Source: Xenophilus sp. L33 (GTDB lineage Bacteria > Pseudomonadota > Gammaproteobacteria > Burkholderiales > Burkholderiaceae_C). From it: a stretch of 42,068 bases of DNA. The notes under the pieces are model-generated. The model ran no database searches. It was given only the letters and a program-made list of their open reading frames with translations, and had not been told where the DNA came from. This document shows, in pieces, positions 34,276 to 41,110 of the stretch. The stretch's first letter is position 1. Each line of letters opens with the position of its first letter. The stretch spans positions 1-42,068 of the forward strand of contig NZ_LMUW01000039.1 of NCBI RefSeq assembly GCF_009765735.1, in the 5' to 3' direction. The translations under genes and the position numbers were made by a program.

Positions 34276-34490
34276 GCCCGCGCGACGCGTCCCCGACGAA
34301 GGGCACCTTCTGGCAAACCGTTCGCGCGGTCGGCTGGTCCTTCTTCGGCGTGCGCAAGAACAGCGCCTTCCAGGACGACATCGCCAAGCTCCATCCCCTG
34401 CAGATCATCGCGGTCGGCCTGGTCGCCGCGCTGATCTTCGTCGGCGCGCTGATCCTGCTGGTGCACTGGGTCGCCGCGGCCAGCCATTGA
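34272..34490 (+). CDS. DUF2970 family small membrane protein, TTG start
   Basis: 72 residues from a TTG at 34272 that overlaps the ctaG stop (TTGA). AAGGAG lies 8 bases upstream, supporting this start; no ATG exists in frame. The protein has a conserved amphipathic region (FWQTVRAVGWSFFGVRKNSAFQDDIAKLHPLQII) and one membrane helix (AVGLVAALIFVGALILLVHWV). This is DUF2970, found between ctaG and ctaE in betaproteobacterial cox loci. The function is not established; an assembly role is inferred from position. ctaE begins 34 bases downstream. Confidence 0.82.
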   Translation: MSPRDASPTKGTFWQTVRAVGWSFFGVRKNSAFQDDIAKLHPLQIIAVGLVAALIFVGALILLVHWVAAASH

Positions 34491-34524
34491 ATCGAATCGA
34501 GAAAAAAGAAAGCCAGGACCTGAC

Positions 34525-35415
34525 ATGAGTTCCACCACCCACGGCAGCACCACGACCGCGCCCTACTACTTCGTGCCTCCACCGTCCTCGTATCCGGTGT
34601 CGGCGGCGATCGGGCTGTTCTTCGTCATCCTCGGCGCGGCCCAGTGGGTCAACGGCCACGAGTGGGGCGCCTGGTCGCTGCTGGCCGGCATGGTGATCTG
34701 GCTCGGCACCTTGTTCTACTGGTTCAGCGCCTCGATCCGCGAAAGCGAAGGCGGCCTCTACGGCCACAAGGTCGACCTCTCGTTCCGCTGGAGCATGAGC
34801 TGGTTCATCTTCTCGGAGGTGATGTTCTTCGGCGCCTTCTTCACCGCGCTGTGGTGGGCCCGCACCCACGCGCTGCCTTCGCTGGGCAGCCTCGACAACG
34901 CCCTGCTGTGGCCCGACTTCAAGGCCGTCTGGCCGTCGATGGCGGCGGGCGCCACCGGTTCGCCGGCCGACATCGTCGAGCCCTTCCAGACGGTCGGCCC
35001 GTTCTGGCTGCCGACCATCAACACCGCGCTGCTGCTGAGCTCGGGCGTCACGCTGACCATCGCGCACCACGCGCTGCGGGCCGGCCACCGGGCCCAGACG
35101 GTGCGTTTCATGTGGCTGACGGTCGCGCTCGGTCTCACCTTCCTGTTCATCCAGGGCTACGAATACCACCATCTCTACACCGAGATGAACCTGCGGCTGA
35201 GCTCCGGCACCTACGGCTCGACCTTCTTCATGCTGACCGGCTTCCACGGGCTGCACGTGTTCATCGGCATGCTGATGCTGTTCTTCATCACGCTGCGCAT
35301 CCGCAAGGGCCATTTCACGCCGGAGCGTCACTTCGGCTTCGAAGGCGCGGCCTGGTACTGGCACTTCGTCGACGTGGTCTGGCTCGGCCTCTACTTCACG
35401 GTCTACTGGCTTTGA
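34525..35415 (+). CDS. ctaE: Cytochrome c oxidase subunit III
   Basis: 296 residues with seven membrane helices. Family motifs include YYFVPPPSSYPVSAAIGLFF at the start, RWSMSWFIFSEVMFFGAFFTALWWAR with the conserved Glu, QGYEYHHL, GSTFFMLTGFHGLHVFIGML, and WYWHFVDVVWLGLYFTVYWL at the end. Subunit III stabilises the core and protects it from turnover inactivation. An AGGA lies before the ATG at 34525. A strong hairpin terminator follows 19 bases after the stop, so ctaE likely closes the first cox transcript. Confidence 0.96.
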   Translation: MSSTTHGSTTTAPYYFVPPPSSYPVSAAIGLFFVILGAAQWVNGHEWGAWSLLAGMVIWLGTLFYWFSASIRESEGGLYGHKVDLSFRWSMSWFIFSEVMFFGAFFTALWWARTHALPSLGSLDNALLWPDFKAVWPSMAAGATGSPADIVEPFQTVGPFWLPTINTALLLSSGVTLTIAHHALRAGHRAQTVRFMWLTVALGLTFLFIQGYEYHHLYTEMNLRLSSGTYGSTFFMLTGFHGLHVFIGMLMLFFITLRIRKGHFTPERHFGFEGAAWYWHFVDVVWLGLYFTVYWL

Positions 35416-35434
35416 AGCGCGACGACGGCACGAA

Positions 35435-35460
35435 AAAAAAGCGCCGCAAGGCGCTTTTTT
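35435..35460. terminator. Bidirectional intrinsic terminator
   Basis: AAAAAAGCGCC (35435-35445), loop GCAA, and GGCGCTTTTTT (35450-35460) form a perfect stem with A-run and T-run on opposite arms, so it can stop transcription both from ctaE (plus) and from the DUF2909 gene (minus), which converge here. Confidence 0.9.
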
Positions 35461-35486
35461 CATGGAACCGGGGCAACGACCTGCAC

Positions 35487-35708
35487 CTACTTGCCGACCG
35501 GAAGTCCCCCTGGCTGGATGTAGCCGAGCTTCCAGGCGCCCAGGATGCAAAGGAACAAAATCACCGACAGGGCGATCCGAACCGTCAGCGCCCTCGCCAT
35601 GCCGCCACTCTTGGCGCGGCCCTCGCGGCCGTCCCGCAGCATGAAGAAAAGCGCCACGCCCAGGCTCGCCAGAATGGCCAGGAACGCCAGGGCGACAAGG
35701 TATTTCAT
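35487..35708 (-). CDS. DUF2909 (twin transmembrane) small protein
   Basis: 73 residues: MKYLVALAFLAILASLGVALFFMLRDGREGRAKSGG, then MARALTVRIALSVILFLCILGAWKLGYIQPGGLPVGK. The two membrane helices joined by a short basic loop match DUF2909, a family found in cox loci of betaproteobacteria. It lies antisense between ctaE and SURF1 and converges with ctaE on the shared terminator. An ATG three codons upstream (35717, MRVMKYLV) is an alternative start; neither has a good ribosome site. The function is unknown; a link to oxidase assembly is only positional. Confidence 0.8.
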   Translation of the reverse strand: MKYLVALAFLAILASLGVALFFMLRDGREGRAKSGGMARALTVRIALSVILFLCILGAWKLGYIQPGGLPVGK

Positions 35709-35744
35709 GACCCTCATTATCGGCCGCCAGGGCCTGCCCCTCGT

Positions 35745-36542
35745 TTGAACCAGAACTCCCCCGCCGCCCGCGGCCGCCGACGCGCCGCCTCCTGGCTGAT
35801 CACCGTGGTGGCGCTGGCCGTCATCGTCGCCACCCTCGGCCTGGGCCGCTGGCAATTGCAGCGCGCCGCCCAGAAGGAGGCGATCCAGGCCGAGATGGAG
35901 GCGCAGAAGAAGCTGCCGCCGCTCGACCAGCAGGACTTCCTGGCGCTCGGCGATGCGGCCGGCGCGATGCACCGCCCGGTCAAGCTGCGCGGCCTCTGGC
36001 TGGAGCCGCACACCATCTACCTGGACAACCGCCAGATGGACGGGCTGCAGGGCTTCTACGTGCTGACCCCGTTCGCGCTCGAAGGCACCGAGCAGACGGT
36101 GCTGGTTCAGCGCGGCTTCATCCAGCGCAGCTTCACCGACCGGACGCAGCTGCAGCCGGTCGAGACGCCGGCCGGACTGGTCGACATCGTCGGCGTGCTG
36201 GCGCCGCCGCCGGGGCGGCTGCTCGACATGGCCAAGGTCGATCCGGCCGCGCCGGCCGCGCAGACCGGCGTGGGGTCTTCGCCCATCCGGCAGAATCTGG
36301 ACCTCACGGCCTATCGCGACGAGACCAAGCTGCCGCTGCGCACCGACGTCACCCTGCAGGAAGACGGCCCGCCGTCCCAGGGCCTGAAGCGCGACTGGCC
36401 GGCGCCGTCGCTGGGCGTGGAAACCAATTACGGCTATGCCTTCCAGTGGTTCGGCCTCGCGGCCCTCGTTGCCATCCTCTATGTCTGGTTCCAATTCATC
36501 GCCCCCCTCCGCCGCCGCGCACGCGATGCACGCCGCGGCTGA
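35745..36542 (+). CDS. SURF1 family cytochrome oxidase biogenesis protein
   Basis: 265 residues if started at the TTG at 35745. Two membrane helices flank a soluble domain: SWLITVVALAVIVATLGLGRWQLQRAAQK at the N-terminus and [17 protein letters not shown] at the C-terminus. The conserved core has GRWQLQRA, LRGLWLEPHTIYLDNRQMDGLQGFYVLTPF, VLVQRGFI and GYAFQWFGLA. SURF1 supports haem a insertion into subunit I. No ATG is in frame near the start; the TTG overlaps the stop of a 13-codon ORF beginning at the ATG at 35707. Its 3' end overlaps the next gene by up to 62 bases. Confidence 0.88.
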   Translation: MNQNSPAARGRRRAASWLITVVALAVIVATLGLGRWQLQRAAQKEAIQAEMEAQKKLPPLDQQDFLALGDAAGAMHRPVKLRGLWLEPHTIYLDNRQMDGLQGFYVLTPFALEGTEQTVLVQRGFIQRSFTDRTQLQPVETPAGLVDIVGVLAPPPGRLLDMAKVDPAAPAAQTGVGSSPIRQNLDLTAYRDETKLPLRTDVTLQEDGPPSQGLKRDWPAPSLGVETNYGYAFQWFGLAALVAILYVWFQFIAPLRRRARDARRG

Positions 36543-37209
36543 CGAGCCGCTGGGCCTGACCGTGCACTCGATGCCGTCGCCGGGCCAGGCGCTGGCGGGC
36601 AGCGCCGAGCGCCGGACCACGCTCGGGCGCTGGAAGATGGTCATCGTGATGCTGTGCTGCGCCGCGCCGGTGATCGCCTCCTACTTCACCTACTACGTGG
36701 TCCGCCCCGAAGGCCGCAGCGTCTTCGGCGAACTGATCGATCCGCAGCGGCCGCTGCCCGACATCGAAGGCACCTTGCGCGACGGCAGCACGGTCAAGCT
36801 GTCGTCCCTCAAGGGCCAGTGGCTGCTGATCGCCGTGGCCGGCGGTGCCTGCGACAGCCTCTGCGAGCAGCAGCTCTACCTGCAGCGCCAGCTGCGCGAG
36901 AGCCTCGGCCGCGACAAGGACCGGATGGACCGGGTCTGGCTGGTGAGCGACGCGGCGCCCGTGCCCGAGCGCCTGGACAACGCGCTGCACGGCGCCACCG
37001 TGATCCGCGTGCCGGAGGCCCGGCTGGCCGAGTGGCTGGCGCCGGACGCCGGCCACGCGCTGGCCGAGCAGCTCTACGTGGTCGACCCGATCGGCAACTG
37101 GATGATGCGTTTCCCGCCGCGCATGGGCCTGGCGGACGCCAGCCATGCCAAGCGCGACATCGACCGCCTGCTGCGGGCTTCCGCCGCCTGGGACAAGCCG
37201 GACCGCTGA
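36481..37209 (+). CDS. Sco-like membrane protein of the cox locus
   Basis: 242 residues. A disordered N-terminus precedes one membrane helix (about residues 58-80, [24 protein letters not shown]). A thioredoxin-like domain follows: [38 protein letters not shown] with C124-x3-C128, like the CxxxC of Sco proteins, then [15 protein letters not shown] and [16 protein letters not shown]. The histidine that completes the Sco copper site is not visible. It may be a thiol-disulfide partner for CuA assembly rather than a copper chaperone. The ATG at 36481 overlaps SURF1; the ATG at 36526 ([11 protein letters not shown]) would reduce the overlap to 17 bases and is plausible. Confidence 0.75.
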   Translation: MSGSNSSPPSAAAHAMHAAADEPLGLTVHSMPSPGQALAGSAERRTTLGRWKMVIVMLCCAAPVIASYFTYYVVRPEGRSVFGELIDPQRPLPDIEGTLRDGSTVKLSSLKGQWLLIAVAGGACDSLCEQQLYLQRQLRESLGRDKDRMDRVWLVSDAAPVPERLDNALHGATVIRVPEARLAEWLAPDAGHALAEQLYVVDPIGNWMMRFPPRMGLADASHAKRDIDRLLRASAAWDKPDR

Positions 37210-37211
37210 GC

Positions 37212-38399
37212 ATGGACACCTCCTCGCTCTACGACCTCACGCCGATCGCCTGGCTGATGGCGGCCGGCGCGCTGCTGGCGCTCGGGCCGCTGGTCTGGGT
37301 CTGGCGGCGCGAGGCCGGCAGCGGGCCGGCGCGCCGGCTGCATGCGCTGACCGTGCTGGTGCTGTTCCTGACCTTCGACCTGACCCTCTTCGGCGCCTTC
37401 ACCCGGCTGACCGATTCCGGCCTCGGCTGCCCCGACTGGCCCGGCTGCTACGGCAACGCCAGCCCGATCGGCGCCCGCCACGACATCGCCCAGGCGCAGG
37501 CGGCCCAGCCGACCGGCCCGGTCACGCATGGCAAGGCCTGGGTCGAGATGGTCCATCGCTACCTGGCCACGGCCGTCGGCGCGCTGATCACGGTGCTGGC
37601 GCTGGCGACCTGGTGGGTGCGGCGACGGCAGCGCCGCGCCGGTGCCGACGGCGGTCGCGCGCTCAGCGCGTGGTGGCCGGCCGCCACGCTCGTCTGGGTC
37701 TGCCTGCAGGGCGCCTTCGGCGCGATGACCGTGACCTGGAAGCTGTTCCCGGCGATCGTCACCGCGCACCTGCTGGGCGCGGTCATCCTCCTGGCGCTGC
37801 TGTGCATCCAGGCGGTGCGCTACCAGCAGGCCGCCACCGGCCGCTCGCCGACCGTGCTGCCGTCGGGCCTGCGCAACCTGCTGGTCGCTACCACCGCCTT
37901 GCTCGGCCTGCAGGTCGCGCTCGGCGGCTGGGTCAGCACCAACTACGCGGTGCTGGCCTGCACCCAGTTCCCGACCTGCCAGGACAGCTGGTGGCCGGCG
38001 ATGAACTTCGCCCAGGGCTTCGAGCTGTGGCGCCATCTGGGCCTGACCTCCGCCGGCGCGCCGATCGACTTCGCCGCGCTCACCGCGATCCACTACGTGC
38101 ACCGCCTGATGGCCTATGTCGTCTTCGCAGCGATCGCGCTGCTGGCCTGGCGCCTGCGTCAGATCCCGGCGCTGCGGCCGCAGCGGCGCTGGCTGGCGGG
38201 CCTCGCGCTGCTGCAGCTGGCGAGCGGCCTCGGCAACGTGCTGCTCGGCTGGCCGCTGCTGGCGGCGCTGCTGCACACCGGTGGCGCGGCCGCACTGGCG
38301 GTCACCCTGACCTGGACCTTGTGCGAGAGCCGCCGGGAGCGGCGGAGCGCCGTGGCCGCGGGATCGAGCCGCGCGTCCGGGATGGAGCTGGCTCCATGA
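37212..38399 (+). CDS. ctaA: Haem A synthase (COX15/CtaA)
   Basis: 395 residues with eight membrane helices in two repeats. Haem-binding histidines lie in [29 protein letters not shown] and ALLHTGG. Two cysteine pairs, CPDWPGC and CTQFPTC, are the periplasmic pairs of CtaA. The [11 protein letters not shown] segment is the family signature. It oxidises haem O to haem A. A C-terminal low-complexity tail ([23 protein letters not shown]) makes it a little longer than usual. It starts 2 bases after the Sco-like gene and overlaps ctaB by 4 bases (ATGA). Confidence 0.94.
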   Translation: MDTSSLYDLTPIAWLMAAGALLALGPLVWVWRREAGSGPARRLHALTVLVLFLTFDLTLFGAFTRLTDSGLGCPDWPGCYGNASPIGARHDIAQAQAAQPTGPVTHGKAWVEMVHRYLATAVGALITVLALATWWVRRRQRRAGADGGRALSAWWPAATLVWVCLQGAFGAMTVTWKLFPAIVTAHLLGAVILLALLCIQAVRYQQAATGRSPTVLPSGLRNLLVATTALLGLQVALGGWVSTNYAVLACTQFPTCQDSWWPAMNFAQGFELWRHLGLTSAGAPIDFAALTAIHYVHRLMAYVVFAAIALLAWRLRQIPALRPQRRWLAGLALLQLASGLGNVLLGWPLLAALLHTGGAAALAVTLTWTLCESRRERRSAVAAGSSRASGMELAP

Positions 38400-39301
38400 G
38401 CGCGCCGCTGTCCGTCCCCGCCCAATCCACTGCCAGCGTGCTGCGGCAGTTCTACGCGCTGACCAAACCGCGCGTGGTGCAGCTGATCGTCTTCTGCGCG
38501 CTGATCGGCATGGTGCTGGCGGTGCCCGGCGTGCCGACGATGGCCGACCTGGGGCAGGGCGCGCTGGCCTGCATCGGCATCTGGCTGGTGGCCGGCGCCG
38601 CCGCCGCCTTCAACTGCCTGGTCGAGAAGGGCATCGACGCCAAGATGAAGCGCACCGCCTGGCGGCCGACCGCCCGCGGCCAGCTGAGCGACCGCCAGGC
38701 GCTGGGCTTCTCGGTGCTGCTGTGCCTGGTCGGCTCGGCCATCCTGTGGTTCGCGGTCAACCCGCTCACCATGTGGCTGACCTTCGCGACCTTCGTCGGC
38801 TACGCGGTGGTCTACACCGTCATCCTGAAGCCGCTGACGCCGCAGAACATCGTGATCGGCGGCGCCTCCGGCGCGATGCCGCCGGTGCTCGGCTGGGCCG
38901 CGATGACCGGAAGCGTCGGCCCCGAGGCGCTGATCCTGTTCCTGATCATCTTCCTGTGGACGCCGCCGCACTTCTGGGCGCTGGCGCTCTACCGGGTCGA
39001 GGACTACCGCAAGGCCGGCCTGCCGATGCTGCCGGTGACGCACGGCAACGAATTCACCCGGCTGCAGGTGCTGCTCTACACCTTCATCCTCTTCGCCGCG
39101 TGCCTGATGCCCTTCATCTACGGCATGAGCGGCTGGTTCTACCTGGTGGTCGCGATCGGCGTCAGCCTCGGCTTCACCGGCTACGCGTACGCGCTGTGGC
39201 GCCACTATTCCGACGCCCTGGCGCGCAAGACCTTCCGCTTCTCACTGATCCACCTGAGCGTGCTGTTCGCGGCGCTGCTGGTGGACCACTACCTGCCATG
39301 A
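38396..39301 (+). CDS. ctaB: Protohaem IX farnesyltransferase (haem O synthase)
   Basis: 301 residues of the UbiA prenyltransferase superfamily with about nine membrane helices. The first Asp-rich region is [23 protein letters not shown] and the second is the [19 protein letters not shown] segment. [18 protein letters not shown] and [13 protein letters not shown] are haem O synthase signatures. It adds the farnesyl tail to haem B, giving the substrate for CtaA just upstream. The start overlaps ctaA and the stop overlaps the Sco gene (both ATGA), showing tight coupling. Confidence 0.95.
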   Translation: MSAPLSVPAQSTASVLRQFYALTKPRVVQLIVFCALIGMVLAVPGVPTMADLGQGALACIGIWLVAGAAAAFNCLVEKGIDAKMKRTAWRPTARGQLSDRQALGFSVLLCLVGSAILWFAVNPLTMWLTFATFVGYAVVYTVILKPLTPQNIVIGGASGAMPPVLGWAAMTGSVGPEALILFLIIFLWTPPHFWALALYRVEDYRKAGLPMLPVTHGNEFTRLQVLLYTFILFAACLMPFIYGMSGWFYLVVAIGVSLGFTGYAYALWRHYSDALARKTFRFSLIHLSVLFAALLVDHYLP

Positions 39302-39927
39302 CCCATTCCATCTCCAAGCGCGATGCCAAGCGCCAGACCTTGCGCCGGCTGCTGCAGCTCGCTGCGCTGGCCGGCAGCGGCGGCCTGGTGGCCGCCTGCT
39401 CCGAGGCCAAGCCGAACTTCAACGGCGTCGACGTCACCGGTGCCGACTTCGCCAAGGACTTCGCGCTGACCGACGCCAACGGCAAGCAGCGCACGCTGGC
39501 CGATTTCAAGGGTAAGGCGGTCGTGCTGTTCTTCGGCTACGCGCAATGCCCGGACGTCTGCCCGACGACCATGAGCGACCTGGCGCAGGTGAAGAAGCAG
39601 CTCGGCCCCGACGCCGACAAGTTCGAGGTGGTGTTCGTCACCGTCGACCCGGAGCGCGACACGCCCGACGTAATGAAGGCCTACATGGGCGCTTTCGATC
39701 CGTCCTTCGTGGCGCTGATCCCGACGCCCGAGCAGCTGCCCGCGGTCGCCAAGGACTTCAAGGTGTACTACAAGAAGGTCGACGGCAAGACCCCGACCAG
39801 CTACTCGATGGACCACTCGGCCTCCAGCTTCGTCTACGACCCGCAGGGGCGGCTGCGCCTCTACGAGCGCTATGGCGTCGGCGTGCCGGAGATGGTTTCG
39901 GACGTGAAGGCGCTGCTGAAGTCCTGA
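39298..39927 (+). CDS. Sco1/SenC family copper chaperone, lipoprotein
   Basis: 209 residues. A twin-basic-rich N-terminus ([29 protein letters not shown]) ends in a lipobox L-V-A-A-C, so it is probably a membrane-anchored lipoprotein. The thioredoxin-like domain has the copper site C84-P-D-V-C88 with H173 in [29 protein letters not shown] is conserved. Sco proteins deliver copper to, or reduce the thiols of, the CuA site in subunit II. It is the last cox gene, overlapping ctaB by 4 bases, and is followed by a terminator. Confidence 0.93.
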   Translation: MTHSISKRDAKRQTLRRLLQLAALAGSGGLVAACSEAKPNFNGVDVTGADFAKDFALTDANGKQRTLADFKGKAVVLFFGYAQCPDVCPTTMSDLAQVKKQLGPDADKFEVVFVTVDPERDTPDVMKAYMGAFDPSFVALIPTPEQLPAVAKDFKVYYKKVDGKTPTSYSMDHSASSFVYDPQGRLRLYERYGVGVPEMVSDVKALLKS

Positions 39928-39951
39928 GCCGCCGGCCGCGCCTTCCAAGCT

Positions 39952-39978
39952 AAAAAGCCCGGCGATGCCGGGCTTTTT
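39952..39978. terminator. Bidirectional intrinsic terminator between Sco and rpoH
   Basis: AAAAAGCCCGGC (39952-39963), loop GAT, GCCGGGCTTTTT (39967-39978): a perfect 12-base stem with A-run and T-run on opposite arms. It can end both the plus-strand cox transcript and the minus-strand rpoH transcript. Confidence 0.92.
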
Positions 39979-40002
39979 GCTGCGTGAAGAGAAGGGGAAG
40001 GC

Positions 40003-40944
40003 TCAGGCGTATTCGGCCAGCGACTTCTTCATCTTCTTCATCGCCGCCACCTCGATCTGGCGGATGCGCTCGGCGCTCACGCCATAGACCTCGGCCAGGT
40101 CGTGCAGGGTCATGCCGCCCGAGCCGTCGTCGTTGACCTTGAGCCAGCGCTCTTCGACGATGCGGCGGCTGCGGTCGTCCAGCGCTTCGAGCGCGGTCGA
40201 GATGCCGTCGGTCGAGAGCCGGTCGCGCTGCTGCGATTCGAGCTGCGCGGTCGGTTCCTGCGTGGCGTCGGCCAGGTAGGCGATCGGGCCGAAGCCTTCC
40301 TCGCCGTCGTCGGACGGGCTCGGGTCGAGCAGCACGTCGCCGCCCGAGAGCCGGGTTTCCATCTCGAGCACTTCTTCCGGCTTGACGTTCAGGCGCGCGG
40401 CCATCTGCGAGACCTCGTCGGGGCTCAGCGTCTCGCGGTGGGTGCCGGCGTCGGCCGCTGCCGAGTCGGCCTTGAAGCCCTGCTTCATCGAGCGCAGGTT
40501 GAAGAACAGCTTGCGCTGGGCCTTGGTCGTCGCGACCTTGACCATGCGCCAGTTCTTCAGGATGTACTCGTGGATCTCGGCCTTGATCCAGTGCATGGCG
40601 TAGCTCACCAGCCGGACGCCCTGGTCGGGATCGAAGCGCTTGACGGCCTTCATCAGGCCGACGTTGCCTTCCTGGATCAGGTCGCCGTGCGGCAGGCCGT
40701 AGCCCAGGTATTGGCGGGAAATCGAGACGACGAGGCGCAGGTGCGACAGGATCAGCGCACCGGCGGCTTCGAGATCGTTGTGGTCGCGCAATTTGCGCGC
40801 AAAGCCCTGCTCTTCCTCGAGCGTCAGCAGCGGCAGGCGGTTGGCTGCCGAAATGTAGGCGTCCAGGTTACCCAGCGGGGGCACCATCGACCACGGGTTG
40901 GCGACGGCGAGCTGGTTGGCAGAGGCTCCAGACAGTGTTGTCAT
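40003..40944 (-). CDS. rpoH: RNA polymerase sigma factor RpoH (sigma 32)
   Basis: 313 residues. Region 1.2 is NLDAYISAANRLPLLTLEEEQGFARKLRD. Region 2 is HLRLVVSISRQYLGYGLPHGDLIQEGNVGLMKAVKRFDPDQGVRLVSYAMHWIKAEIHEYILKNWRMVK, directly followed by the RpoH box QRKLFFNLR. Region 4 is DLAEVYGVSAERIRQIEVAAMKKMKKSLAEYA. It directs transcription of heat-shock genes. I start at the ATG at 40944, with AAGGAG 9 bases upstream; an in-frame ATG at 40971 falls beside the CIRCE element. The gene is transcribed toward the shared terminator. Confidence 0.96.
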   Translation of the reverse strand: MTTLSGASANQLAVANPWSMVPPLGNLDAYISAANRLPLLTLEEEQGFARKLRDHNDLEAAGALILSHLRLVVSISRQYLGYGLPHGDLIQEGNVGLMKAVKRFDPDQGVRLVSYAMHWIKAEIHEYILKNWRMVKVATTKAQRKLFFNLRSMKQGFKADSAAADAGTHRETLSPDEVSQMAARLNVKPEEVLEMETRLSGGDVLLDPSPSDDGEEGFGPIAYLADATQEPTAQLESQQRDRLSTDGISTALEALDDRSRRIVEERWLKVNDDGSGGMTLHDLAEVYGVSAERIRQIEVAAMKKMKKSLAEYA

Positions 40945-40972
40945 GCGGGAAACTCCTTCGTTGTGAACCATA

Positions 40973-40999
40973 TTAGCACTCGGTTAGAGGGAGTGCTAA
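40973..40999 (-). promoter_or_regulatory. Perfect CIRCE element (HrcA operator) upstream of rpoH
   Basis: TTAGCACTC (40973-40981), a 9-base spacer, and GAGTGCTAA (40991-40999) match the CIRCE consensus exactly. It lies 28 bases upstream of the rpoH ATG, so HrcA should repress rpoH. The spacer length and both half-sites are read directly; HrcA itself is not in the window. Confidence 0.93.
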
Positions 41000-41110
41000 G
41001 CTAAGGGTTCCCCCTATTTTCTATCGCCCCGATAGCGATTTCTGTAGGCCGAAGGCGACCTGACCGCTTGCAACTGGCGCCAGCGGCCGCCCTTTTCAAG
41101 AGCCGGCCGC

